A stretch of DNA of 38,684 nt from Bacteroidales bacterium (GCA_024401715.1 JAKSKO010000018.1:1-38684); one strand, 5' to 3'; numbered from the stretch's first letter, positions 24,133-32,480 are shown. Made by a program: numbers and translations. Notes: generated by a model from the letters alone, not told the origin.

Positions 24133-25082
24133 GAAAGCTGATATTTGTTGTGATGGGGCTGCTGGCGGCAGGCATTGTATCTGCCGGGCAGGAAAATATC
24201 ATAAGATTGATGCCGGCATGGACACCCCAGTCCCAGTTTGCCGGATATTACGCTGCGCAGGAGTTGGGTTTTTATGCTGAAGAAGGCCTGTCGGTTCAGA
24301 TAGTGCATCAGGGCAGGAATTCCGCCGTTTCCAATCTGGATGAGCTGCAAGCCGGAGCGGTGGATATTGCCGTAGCCAGCCCGATTATGGCCCTGGCCTG
24401 CAGCAAAGAAGGTTCCAGGGTGGTGAATGTCTTGCAGCTTGCGCAGGTTTCTTCCCTGGCCATTGTATGCCGTGAACCGGTGAAGGACATAGCAGATCTG
24501 GAGGGAAAGAAGATAGGCAGGTGGAAGCATGGCTATGGAGATGCCATAGAAATCTTCATCAAAAAGAACGGAGTTTCGGCCTCCTGGATAACTTTCCTTG
24601 GCGGGGTTAACCTTTTCCTTGCCGGGGCTGTGGATGCAACGACATGCATGACCTACAACGAGTATTACACCATAAAGGAATCAATAGGCAATATCCCGCC
24701 ACAGAATGTGTTGAGGCTGTCTGAATACGGATATGAACTTCCGGAAGACGGACTTTATGTGAAAGAGGATTATCTTGCAGCACACAAGGCGGAGATTGAC
24801 GCCTTTTGCGAGGCAACCAAGCGTGGCTGGCTTTGGTGCATGGAGCATAAGAAAGAGGCAGTGGAGTTTGTAATGCAGTATGCCGCCATGGAGGGGATAC
24901 GCACAAACAGGCTGCATCAGGAAAACATGCTTGAAGAGTTCCTCAGAAGTCTTGTGAATCCCAGGAGTGGCAAGGTGGACTTCCAGCACCTGGACAAAGA
25001 GGTTTATGATTCCTGCGTGGGGGGTATGCTGGAGAACAATTTCATAAGTGAGAACATAAGCTATGGAGAGTTTTGCCGATGA
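24129..25082 (+). CDS. Secreted NMT1/THI5-like substrate-binding protein
   Basis: A 317-residue periplasmic binding protein with a signal peptide (RKLIFVVMGLLAAGIVSAG, cleavage near residue 20). The fold is of the NMT1/THI5 family: LMPAWTPQSQFAGYYAAQELGFYAEEGL at the start is characteristic (WxPQxQFAGYYxA), followed by GAVDIAVASPIMAL and the hinge segment LEGKKIGRW. Relatives bind pyrimidine or thiamine precursors, sulfonates or nitrate and usually serve an ABC transporter; none is present here. Instead the gene overlaps by ATGA both the lipid-kinase-like gene before it and the SpoIIE receptor after it, suggesting a ligand-sensing role rather than transport. The ligand is unknown. Confidence 0.85.
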   Translation: MRKLIFVVMGLLAAGIVSAGQENIIRLMPAWTPQSQFAGYYAAQELGFYAEEGLSVQIVHQGRNSAVSNLDELQAGAVDIAVASPIMALACSKEGSRVVNVLQLAQVSSLAIVCREPVKDIADLEGKKIGRWKHGYGDAIEIFIKKNGVSASWITFLGGVNLFLAGAVDATTCMTYNEYYTIKESIGNIPPQNVLRLSEYGYELPEDGLYVKEDYLAAHKAEIDAFCEATKRGWLWCMEHKKEAVEFVMQYAAMEGIRTNRLHQENMLEEFLRSLVNPRSGKVDFQHLDKEVYDSCVGGMLENNFISENISYGEFCR

Positions 25083-26974
25083 AAGCGCCAGTGTCATTTG
25101 CCAGCAGGCTAAGCGGTAGGATCGTACGCATCATATCCGCACTTTTCGTATCGGTAATCATCATTCTGATTGCTGCCGGATACTACTCCATGTATCACCT
25201 CACGATAAAGGACTGTGAGGCCTCCCTCCAGAACAGCACCCTTAACATGGAGAAGCTAATCAACACCGTGGAATCCACTACGGAAAGCACGGCATGGCTT
25301 CTTTCCGATGTCTATTATGACTACGGCATGCTTTCGTTCATTGCGGACAACATAGTGAAGACAGACAACAATATCCTCTCCTGTTCCATCGCCTTCGAAC
25401 CTTACGCCATGGAGGATTTCTCCAAATATTACTGCCACACCTCCTTCCGCGGAGAGAACGGCAGGATATCTTCGCAGATTGTGGGAGGCAAGGACTACGA
25501 TTATCTTCTGATGGACTGGTATCTTATCCCGAAACTTCTGGGTAAGGAATACTGGAGCGATCCGGAGCTGGACCACAACAATAGCGGCAAACTGGTTGCC
25601 TCTTTCTCCAAGCCTCTGTACCACAGGGACGGAACATTCTATGCCGTTGTGAAGTGCGATGTCGCCATCCATGAATTCATCGCCCTTATGGAGGAGAACA
25701 AGCCGTTCGAGCATTCCATGTGTGCAATGATAGGCCACAATTCCTCTTACTATACTTTGGACCAGACGCTTGCAGAGACCGAGACCCTGTTCACCGTGGC
25801 GGAGAAGATGGGTGGTACCAACGCCCATGCCATAGCGGAATCTGTCCTGAGGAGAGAGCGTGGGGTATCCCACCTGTTGAACGGCAAGAAATCCGCTCTT
25901 GTGGTGTACGGCCCTGTGCAGAATGGCTGGACAAACATACTTGCCTGTCCTTATTACGATATTTTTGAAACCCAGAAGATATCCAATATCATATTCCTGC
26001 TGGTAGCTTTCTTCAGCATAGTCCTTCTTTATTATGCTACGAAGAAGACCATTTCCAGAATGAGCCAGCCGGTTACGGAGTTCACCTATGTGGCCATGAG
26101 CATAGGCCAGGGCAATTTCAAGACAAAGATTCCTCAGGTGAACACCCGGGATGAGTTCATGAAACTCTCCGAATCTCTCCACTATATGGAGGATTCCATA
26201 GATAATTACATTCAGGAGCTTAGGAAGACCACGGCGTCCAATGAACGTTTCGAGAGCGAATTGAATATTGCCAACCACATCCAGATGCAGATGCTGCCTG
26301 GACATTTTCCTGTCCTGGACGAGATAGACCTGGCAGCCTCGCTGAAGCCGGCCAAGGAGGTGGGCGGAGACGTTTACGAGATCTTAGTTAAGGACCGCCT
26401 CCAGTATTTGAGTGTGGGGGATGTGTCCGGAAAAGGTGTGTATGCCGACCTTTTCATGGCAATCACCAAGGCGTCATTCCGCACCATTGTGGACAGCAAC
26501 ATCCCTGTAAGGGATATGGCTGCAAAGATCAACGATTCCTTCTGCTCCAGCAATGAAAGCGGAATGTTCGTTACGATGTTCTTCGGCTATATAGACCTTG
26601 ACACCCTTGCTATGGAGTATTGCAACTGCGGCCACAATCCTATAGTTGTGATAGACGAGAAGGGAAATGCCTCATATCTGAACGCCAAGGCGAATCTTGT
26701 GGCGGGCCTTATCGACGGTTTTGGATATCAGAGCGAGTCCATGCAGCTTAAGAAGGGCATGCGTCTGGTAATCTATACCGATGGTGTTACGGAGGCTGAG
26801 AAGGCGGACAAGAGCCAGTATGGTGAAGATCGTCTGCTGGAATTCTCGCGTTCTCAGGATCCAACTATTGATTCTCACAGTTTCCTTGGCTGTCTTGAGG
26901 CTTCCGTGAAGGACTTCACCGGAGACAACCCTCAGAATGACGATATCACCATGATGTCCATCAGGGTGAAGTAA
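25079..26974 (+). CDS. Membrane receptor with HAMP and SpoIIE (PP2C-type) phosphatase domain
   Basis: A 631-residue receptor phosphatase. I chose the ATG at 25079 (ATGA overlap with the previous stop) over the TTG six bases earlier. Membrane helix 1 is at about 12-35, a periplasmic sensor of about 260 residues follows, possibly Cache-like, and helix 2 is at about 301-320 (IIFLLVAFFSIVLLYY). A HAMP region (about 320-375) and a linker helix lead to the SpoIIE domain (about 400-631), with metal-binding Asp in VGGDVYE (near 431), DVSGKG (near 447) and NDDIT (near 621). Such proteins dephosphorylate anti-sigma-factor antagonists (STAS proteins); no STAS or RsbW-type kinase gene is adjacent. A terminator follows. 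Confidence 0.92.
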   Translation: MKAPVSFASRLSGRIVRIISALFVSVIIILIAAGYYSMYHLTIKDCEASLQNSTLNMEKLINTVESTTESTAWLLSDVYYDYGMLSFIADNIVKTDNNILSCSIAFEPYAMEDFSKYYCHTSFRGENGRISSQIVGGKDYDYLLMDWYLIPKLLGKEYWSDPELDHNNSGKLVASFSKPLYHRDGTFYAVVKCDVAIHEFIALMEENKPFEHSMCAMIGHNSSYYTLDQTLAETETLFTVAEKMGGTNAHAIAESVLRRERGVSHLLNGKKSALVVYGPVQNGWTNILACPYYDIFETQKISNIIFLLVAFFSIVLLYYATKKTISRMSQPVTEFTYVAMSIGQGNFKTKIPQVNTRDEFMKLSESLHYMEDSIDNYIQELRKTTASNERFESELNIANHIQMQMLPGHFPVLDEIDLAASLKPAKEVGGDVYEILVKDRLQYLSVGDVSGKGVYADLFMAITKASFRTIVDSNIPVRDMAAKINDSFCSSNESGMFVTMFFGYIDLDTLAMEYCNCGHNPIVVIDEKGNASYLNAKANLVAGLIDGFGYQSESMQLKKGMRLVIYTDGVTEAEKADKSQYGEDRLLEFSRSQDPTIDSHSFLGCLEASVKDFTGDNPQNDDITMMSIRVK

Positions 26975-26994
26975 TTCCGCTCACCGGCACCCAT

Positions 26995-27034
26995 AAAAAA
27001 AGAACCCCGTCGCATTGAACGGGGTTCTTTTTTT
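26995..27034. terminator. Bidirectional terminator between the SpoIIE gene and ppdK
   Basis: AGAACCCCGT (27001-27010) and ACGGGGTTCT (27019-27028) form a ten-base-pair stem around an eight-base loop, with A residues before and T residues after, so it can work on both strands. It separates the convergent SpoIIE-receptor and ppdK genes. Confidence 0.9.
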
Positions 27035-27082
27035 TATGATGCTAGGCAGTAATCAAAAACGCTTAAAAGTTTTGATTTTGCT

Positions 27083-27118
27083 AGCAATAAAGAATGCGGT
27101 TACGCATTCTTTATTGCT
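27083..27118. repeat. Perfect 16-base inverted repeat around the ppdK stop codon
   Basis: AGCAATAAAGAATGCG (27083-27098) is the exact reverse complement of CGCATTCTTTATTGCT (27103-27118), with a four-base loop GTTA that contains most of the ppdK stop codon. The right arm encodes the last residues of PPDK (AAIKNA). A second smaller inverted repeat, ATCAAAA/TTTTGAT, lies nearby at about 27053-27076. It may stabilise the 3' end of the ppdK mRNA. Confidence 0.75.
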
Positions 27119-29823
27119 GCCTGAGCGGCTGCAAGACGTGCGATCGGCACACGGAATGGAGAGCAAGATACATAGTTGAGGCCTGTCTTATAGCAGAACT
27201 CTACTGATGCAGGGTCGCCACCGTGCTCACCGCAGATACCGCACTTGAGCTCTGGACGTGAACCACGGCCCTCGCCTACAGCGTATTTGATGAGTTTGCC
27301 AACAGCTTTCTGATCCAGGCTCTGGAATGGATCGCCATCCAGAATCTTGTTGCCAAGGTAGTCGCCCATGAAGGTTCCTACGTCGTCACGGCTGAAGCCG
27401 AATGTCATCTGGGTAAGGTCGTTTGTACCGAATGAGAAGAACTCGGCAGTCTTGGCCATGCGGTCTGCTGTGAGGGCAGCGCGTGGAATCTCGATCATTG
27501 TACCGAACTTGAAGAAGTTTACGTTCTCTTTCATTGCAGCCTCTACCTCGGCTTTAACGCGTACGCAGATGGCTTTCTGGAATTTGAGCTCGCGCTCTGA
27601 AACTGTTACAGGAATCATGATCTCCGGACGTGGATCAAGGCCTTCTGCCTGAAGCTCCAGGGCTGCAGTGAAGATGGCACGATACTGAGTCTCGGCAATC
27701 ATAGGATATGTTACGTGGAGACGTACACCACGGTGACCCATCATAGGGTTAACCTCGTGGAGGCTCTCGCCGCGTTTCTGGATCTCTTCCTCTGTGATGT
27801 GAAGCTCGTTTGCAAGCTCCTCGCGTTTAGCCTGGCCCTGTGGAACGAACTCGTGGAGAGGTGGGTCGAGGAGACGGAAGGTTACAGGCTTGCCGTTCAT
27901 CACTTTCATAGTGCCTTTAACTGCAGCTTTGATGAATGGCTCCAGCTCGTCCAGGGCTGCCTGACGCTCTGCGTCTGTAGAAGACATGATCATCTTGCGG
28001 AGTTTTGCAAGAGGAGTCTCGCTGTTCTTGCCGTAGAACATGTGCTCGATACGGAACAGACCGATACCCTCAGCGCCGAATGCGGCAGCGCGTGCAGCAT
28101 CCTCTGGAGTATCAGCATTTGTGCGAACGCCCATTGTGCGGAACTTGTCAACAATCTCCATGAACTTGATGAAGAGTGGGTTCTCTGAAGCGTCCATGGT
28201 GTCGATAGCCTCGGCATAAACCAGACCTTTTGCACCGTTGAGTGAAACGAAGTCTCCCTCTTTAACGGTAACGCCTGATTTTGTGAATGTAGCTGTCTTG
28301 GCCTCAAAGTCAATCTTCAGGGTGTCGCAACCTACGATACAGCATTTACCCCAACCGCGTGCAACGAGAGCAGCGTGTGAAGTCATACCACCGCGCTGTG
28401 TAAGGATACCTGCAGCGGCACGCATACCCTCTACGTCCTCTGGAGAAGTCTCCTCACGAACCAGGATGGTCTTCTTGCCTGCAGCAGCGGCAGCCATTGC
28501 AGCCTCTGAAGTGAATACTACTGTACCAACGGCACCACCAGGTGAAGCTGGCAGACCGCTTGCGATAGCTTTTGCCTTCTTCTCTGAAGCAGGGTCAAGG
28601 ATTGGGTGGAGAATCTCGTCAAGCTGTGCAGGAGAAACACGCATTACAGCTGTCTTCTCGTCAATCATCTTTTCGTCCAGCATATCCATTGCCATCTGAA
28701 GGGCAGCGATACCTGTACGTTTGCCTATACGGCACTGCAGCATCCAGAGTTTGCCTTCCTGGATAGTGAACTCGATATCCTGCATATCATGGAAGTGATC
28801 CTCCAGGTGTGAACGGATACCGTCAAGCTCTGCATAAACCTCTGGCATAGCCTCCTCAAGAGACTGGAGATTGCGGTTGTGGTCGTTCTTTGTTGCGTTG
28901 TTAAGAGGGTTAGGGGTGCGGATACCGGCAACCACGTCCTCGCCCTGTGCGTTGATAAGCCACTCGCCATAGAACTTGTTGTCACCGTTTGCAGGGTTAC
29001 GGCTGAATGCAACACCTGTTGCAGAAGTGTTACCCATGTTACCGAACACCATTGACTGTACGTTTACAGCTGTACCCCAATCGTCTGGAATACCCTCAAT
29101 CTTACGGTATGCGATAGCGCGTTTGCCGTTCCAAGACTTGAACACGCCGCCGATAGAACCCCAGAGCTGTGCCTGAGCGTCATCTGGGAAATCTACGCCC
29201 AGAACCTCTTTGATGCGGGCTTTGAACTGCTCTGCAAGCTCTTTCAGCTCGTCAGCTGTGATGTCTGTATCTGATGCATAGCCTTTTTTCTCCTTAAGCT
29301 CTTCCATCATGCGGTCCAGCTGCTGGCGGATGCCCTGACCATCGGCAGGCTCGATACCCTCGGCTTTCTCCATAACAACGTCAGAGTACATCATGATGAG
29401 ACGACGGTATGCGTCGTATACGAAACGTGGGTTGTTGGTCTTCTTGATCATGCCAGGGATAGTGGCAGAGCAAAGACCGATGTTAAGGATTGTATCCATC
29501 ATACCAGGCATAGAGCTGCGCGCACCTGAACGGCATGATACCAGGAGCGGATTCTCCGCATCACCGAATTTCATACCCATGATGGCCTCAGTAGCCTTCA
29601 AAGCCTCTGCAACCTCTGTGCGAAGGTCATCTGAATAGCCACCGCCAAGCTCGTAATACTCTGTACAGCATTCAGTTGTGATAGTGAAGCCTGCAGGAAC
29701 AGGAATCTCCAGCTTACACATCTCGGCCAGGTTGGCACCTTTACCACCCAGCAACTCTCTCATTTTACCATCGCCCTCGGCGTTTTTGCCACCGAAGCGA
29801 TATACGCGTTTTTTAGTTGACAT
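27100..29823 (-). CDS. ppdK: Pyruvate, phosphate dikinase
   Basis: A 907-residue PPDK, which interconverts pyruvate, ATP and phosphate with PEP, AMP and pyrophosphate. The N-terminal nucleotide-binding domain contains LLGGKGANLAEMCKLEIPVPAGFTI shortened to its first part (residues about 25-48) and SCRSGARSSMPGMMDT near 95-110. The swivelling phosphohistidine domain contains GGMTSHAALVARGWGK, with the catalytic His near 483. The PEP domain ends with CGICGEHGGDP, whose second Cys near 864 is the catalytic acid. In Bacteroidota it works in PEP metabolism from fumarate-producing glycolysis. It is a single gene with its own -7 box and terminator. Confidence 0.97.
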   Translation of the reverse strand: MSTKKRVYRFGGKNAEGDGKMRELLGGKGANLAEMCKLEIPVPAGFTITTECCTEYYELGGGYSDDLRTEVAEALKATEAIMGMKFGDAENPLLVSCRSGARSSMPGMMDTILNIGLCSATIPGMIKKTNNPRFVYDAYRRLIMMYSDVVMEKAEGIEPADGQGIRQQLDRMMEELKEKKGYASDTDITADELKELAEQFKARIKEVLGVDFPDDAQAQLWGSIGGVFKSWNGKRAIAYRKIEGIPDDWGTAVNVQSMVFGNMGNTSATGVAFSRNPANGDNKFYGEWLINAQGEDVVAGIRTPNPLNNATKNDHNRNLQSLEEAMPEVYAELDGIRSHLEDHFHDMQDIEFTIQEGKLWMLQCRIGKRTGIAALQMAMDMLDEKMIDEKTAVMRVSPAQLDEILHPILDPASEKKAKAIASGLPASPGGAVGTVVFTSEAAMAAAAAGKKTILVREETSPEDVEGMRAAAGILTQRGGMTSHAALVARGWGKCCIVGCDTLKIDFEAKTATFTKSGVTVKEGDFVSLNGAKGLVYAEAIDTMDASENPLFIKFMEIVDKFRTMGVRTNADTPEDAARAAAFGAEGIGLFRIEHMFYGKNSETPLAKLRKMIMSSTDAERQAALDELEPFIKAAVKGTMKVMNGKPVTFRLLDPPLHEFVPQGQAKREELANELHITEEEIQKRGESLHEVNPMMGHRGVRLHVTYPMIAETQYRAIFTAALELQAEGLDPRPEIMIPVTVSERELKFQKAICVRVKAEVEAAMKENVNFFKFGTMIEIPRAALTADRMAKTAEFFSFGTNDLTQMTFGFSRDDVGTFMGDYLGNKILDGDPFQSLDQKAVGKLIKYAVGEGRGSRPELKCGICGEHGGDPASVEFCYKTGLNYVSCSPFRVPIARLAAAQAAIKNA

Positions 29824-29879
29824 ATGTGTGTAATTGTTTATTGATAATTTCGATATGTAGTAATTCTGATAATAGTTTA

Positions 29880-29887
29880 CAAAGATA
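29880..29887 (-). promoter_or_regulatory. Promoter -7 box of ppdK
   Basis: On the minus strand TATCTTTG is a perfect -7 box. It lies 56 bases before the ppdK ATG, giving a 5' leader of about 50 AT-rich bases with no clear structure. No good -33 element is seen. Confidence 0.6.
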
Positions 29888-29906
29888 GTTAAAAATTCTC
29901 AAAAAA

Positions 29907-30986
29907 TCAGTCCTCTCCTTCGGAGGCTTGCTCCAAAAGGAGGGAAAGTATGCTGCTTACGTTGTTTTTCTGACTCTTGATGACTTTAAGCTCGTGCATT
30001 GCAGGGTCCGGATGGCCCACAGGATAGTATGCAAGCTCCATCAGCAGCAGCTGTGAATCCACGTAATCATAGTCTATGTCCCGGAACTGCACCAGCACGC
30101 CGGGCTTCTCTGCGAAAAGCACCTTGATGGCGTCTTTCTCTCCCGTTGCCTGCATTATTCCGCCTATGTCCATGGTGAAGCCATAGTGTCCGCGGAACTT
30201 TTCTGCCGCCACCATAAGTCCGCCCCTGCCCACAGGCACGCCTGCCGTAATCACCCCGTCCTCTATCATCTCCCTCACAACCTCATAGCAGTCCACGAAG
30301 TATCCTGGGTCGTCCAGGGACATTTCCTTGCCGCAACCTCCTCCGATAAGGCTGCTGAGGGCCGATCCTCCAAGGTGCAGGCGGGAATGGTCGAATGGGA
30401 TGTACACCAGCCAGTCGCCCGGAATCGGGTTTATTGTGGCGCCGCATTTGCGTTTGCCGCTAACCTTGCTGCGGGTTACAATCTCGAATATGCAGTTGCG
30501 GTGGTTGCTTTCAATGAAATATCGGTCCAGCTTCACTCCCAGGTCTGTGAGATAGCGGCCTGTTGTAACGGTGCTGTCATAGAAGGCGGCCATGTTACGG
30601 TACGGGCCGTTGTTCCAGTCCCACTGGCACATCAGCACCAGGTTCTGCGGGTTGAAATGGCCTTCCTGGAACATGGTTTCCAGCAGCAGGGAATTGATTG
30701 CCGATTTGGTCCAGGCTACGGGATAGGCCAGGTCCACTATCTTCTTGTTGAAGGGGCTCTGGATTATCTTTGTTGCGTATTCGTCTATCCTGGATTCGTC
30801 ATATTCATAGCTTCCGGGCTCCTTGTCCATGTATTCATCCACAATGGTGGCATACTGCTTTTGGGGCACAGATACGGTTCCCGTGCCGTCCAGGCAGTCG
30901 TACAGGGCGCTGAATGGGGTTTCTTCCATCTGCACGCCGTCCAGTATGTATGTTGAAAAAAGAGGAGAAGTCTTATCTTTCATCAA
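29907..30986 (-). CDS. Half-length AIR synthase/PurL-related protein
   Basis: A 359-residue protein that resembles one half of phosphoribosylformylglycinamidine synthase (PurL) or the AIR synthase family. Seen features are HLGGSAL (204-210), GVPVGRGGLMVAAEKF (249-264), matching the hDxSxGGL segment of PurL, IDIGG-like DIGGIM (273-278) and VLFAEKPGVLVQF (289-301), matching the LFSExxGRxLV segment. The N-terminal half (residues 90-170) follows the PurL helix pattern (WTKSAINSLLLETMF) but lacks the nucleotide-binding GKDS motif, where it reads ESNHRN. It has no glutaminase domain and is much shorter than PurL (about 1,230 residues in Bacteroidota). Catalytic ability is doubtful; the role is unknown. 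Confidence 0.7.
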   Translation of the reverse strand: MMKDKTSPLFSTYILDGVQMEETPFSALYDCLDGTGTVSVPQKQYATIVDEYMDKEPGSYEYDESRIDEYATKIIQSPFNKKIVDLAYPVAWTKSAINSLLLETMFQEGHFNPQNLVLMCQWDWNNGPYRNMAAFYDSTVTTGRYLTDLGVKLDRYFIESNHRNCIFEIVTRSKVSGKRKCGATINPIPGDWLVYIPFDHSRLHLGGSALSSLIGGGCGKEMSLDDPGYFVDCYEVVREMIEDGVITAGVPVGRGGLMVAAEKFRGHYGFTMDIGGIMQATGEKDAIKVLFAEKPGVLVQFRDIDYDYVDSQLLLMELAYYPVGHPDPAMHELKVIKSQKNNVSSILSLLLEQASEGED

Positions 30987-31002
30987 ATACGCGTTATTTT
31001 AT

Positions 31003-31036
31003 CAAAAATAAGTAATTTTGCCGTCAATTCTGCAAA
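31003..31036 (-). promoter_or_regulatory. Promoter of the PurL-like gene
   Basis: On the minus strand TATTTTTG (31003-31010) is a perfect -7 box and TTTG (31033-31036) is a -33 element after 22 bases. The implied 5' leader before the ATG at 30986 is only about 10 bases. The -7 box stands two bases from that of folC on the other strand. Confidence 0.5.
31013..31020 (+). promoter_or_regulatory. Promoter -7 box of folC
   Basis: TAATTTTG is a perfect -7 box 21 bases before the folC ATG at 31041. It overlaps the spacer of the divergent promoter of the PurL-like gene, so the two probably compete for polymerase. Confidence 0.55.
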
Positions 31037-31040
31037 AAAG

Positions 31041-32480
31041 ATGAAAAAAGAGTTTTCAGATATTGAATATCAGCAAATTATAGCCGCGTTGTTCACAAGA
31101 TTCCCTTCTTTCCAGAAGCAGGGGGCCTCTGCCTACAAGCCCGGGCTGGAACATTCCTTCGAGATATGCAGGCGCATGGGGCAGCCGCAGAATGCCTATC
31201 CGTGCATTCATGTGGCAGGCACCAACGGCAAGGGAAGCACCTGCAACATGCTGGCGGCACAGTTCGCGGCAAAGGGCCTGAAAGTGGGCCTGTACACCTC
31301 TCCGCACATCCTGGATTTCAGGGAAAGGATGAGGGTGGTTTCGGCCGATGGGGCCCGCCTTGCAAGCCGGGAGAAAATCTGGGAGCTCATTCAGGAATAT
31401 GATGCCGATTTTACGGCTCTGGACCTCTCATTCTTCGAGATTACCACAGCCCTTGCCTTCAAATTCTTTGCCGATGAGAAGGTGGATATCGCCATCATAG
31501 AAACCGGCCTTGGAGGACGTCTGGACGCCACAAATGTCATCACTCCGATTCTTTCCGTAATCACAAACATAGGTCTTGATCATACAGACCTTCTGGGCGG
31601 CACCCTGCCCCTTATTGCGGCCGAAAAGGCCGGCATCATCAAACCAGGCATCCCCGTTGTGATAGGCGAGTCTCATCCCGAAACCGATCCTGTCTTCATC
31701 CGTATCGCGGCCTCCAATAACGCCCCAATAACCTTCGCCGACAAGATGGGTTTTAGCTCGGAGGGGCAAGCTTCGCTGGGACCTTCGGCCTTCGGCCTCA
31801 GCCCCTCCCATCCCTCAATATTGTCCGTAGACAAGCAAGCTTGTCCCGGCCAATCTCTCGGTCTGGGCCCCTCCCCCTGCATCTGTCCGGGGGTGGACAG
31901 AGTCCCAGCTGAAGATGCCCCATCCTCGACTATAAAACCCATCTTGGAAAGGATGGACTTGAGGGGGAGTTATCAAGAGAAAAATCTCCGGACGGTGATG
32001 GCAGCAATGGCCGTGCTGGGCCGGGAGATAGACTGGCCGGCGATAGAGAATGCCGCCCGCATCTGTGACTTTCACGGAAGGTGGGAAGTGCTTGCCACCC
32101 AGCCATATACGATATGTGACATCGGCCACAACCAGCATGGCCTCAAATACAATTTCGCGCAGCTGGAATCCATGTTGGACAGCGGCGGGTATTCAGACCT
32201 GGTGATGGTGTACGGCAGCGTGGCAGACAAGGATGTGGATGCCGTGCTGGACATAATTCCGCAACGCGCCCATGTCTTTTTCGCCGCGGCAGACAACCAC
32301 CGCGCAATGCCTGCGGAAGAGCTTCTGCGCCGCGCCGCGCGCCCGTCGGCCAAAGCCTGCAGCAGTGTTGCATCGGCCGTGGAGGAAGCCATCCGCTACT
32401 GCAAAAGCCTCAAAAATCCAATCCTTTACATTGGCGGCAGCACTTATCTTGTAAGTGAAGCAAAAGTTTTATATATTTGA
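31041..32480 (+). CDS. folC: Folylpolyglutamate/dihydrofolate synthase with an internal insert
   Basis: A 479-residue Mur-ligase family enzyme that adds glutamate to folates. The P-loop is HVAGTNGKGST (57-67); ITTALAFKFF, ETGLGGRLDATN and NIGLDHTDLLG follow in order, and the C-terminal domain contains FHGRWEVL and DIGHNQHGLK. Relatives have about 425-430 residues. The excess is a segment at about residues 238-297, rich in Ser, Pro, Gly and Cys, which breaks the conserved pattern between the central and C-terminal domains. The DNA of this segment is full of inverted repeats. The frame stays open across it. Whether the enzyme works is not clear from sequence. The stop codon overlaps the promoter of ppa. 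Confidence 0.9.
   Translation: MKKEFSDIEYQQIIAALFTRFPSFQKQGASAYKPGLEHSFEICRRMGQPQNAYPCIHVAGTNGKGSTCNMLAAQFAAKGLKVGLYTSPHILDFRERMRVVSADGARLASREKIWELIQEYDADFTALDLSFFEITTALAFKFFADEKVDIAIIETGLGGRLDATNVITPILSVITNIGLDHTDLLGGTLPLIAAEKAGIIKPGIPVVIGESHPETDPVFIRIAASNNAPITFADKMGFSSEGQASLGPSAFGLSPSHPSILSVDKQACPGQSLGLGPSPCICPGVDRVPAEDAPSSTIKPILERMDLRGSYQEKNLRTVMAAMAVLGREIDWPAIENAARICDFHGRWEVLATQPYTICDIGHNQHGLKYNFAQLESMLDSGGYSDLVMVYGSVADKDVDAVLDIIPQRAHVFFAAADNHRAMPAEELLRRAARPSAKACSSVASAVEEAIRYCKSLKNPILYIGGSTYLVSEAKVLYI
31755..31930 (+). repeat. Hairpin-rich in-frame insert in folC
   Basis: The segment contains four perfect inverted repeats: GGAGGGGC/GCCCCTCC (31760-31767, 31801-31808), GCTGGGAC/GTCCCAGC (31775-31782, 31902-31909), GACAAGC/GCTTGTC (31830-31836, 31839-31845) and CTGTCC/GGACAG (31883-31888, 31895-31900). 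GCAAGCTT occurs twice. It looks like a miniature repeat element or a palindromic coding insert. Confidence 0.6.
32448..32479 (+). promoter_or_regulatory. Promoter of ppa inside the end of folC
   Basis: TATATTTG at 32472-32479 is a perfect -7 box, with CTTG (32448-32451) as -33 after 20 bases. It overlaps the folC stop codon (TGA at 32478-32480) and supports the ppa start at 32506. Confidence 0.6.

Noticed and set aside
24129-25082. Thiamine riboswitch or transporter operon linked to the THI5-like gene
   Set aside because: No THI-box-like sequence, permease or ATPase gene is present; the upstream gene overlaps it, leaving no room for a leader.
25256-26305. 349-codon open frame on the minus strand across the SpoIIE receptor gene
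   Set aside because: The plus-strand frame has recognisable membrane, HAMP and SpoIIE features; the antisense frame has none.
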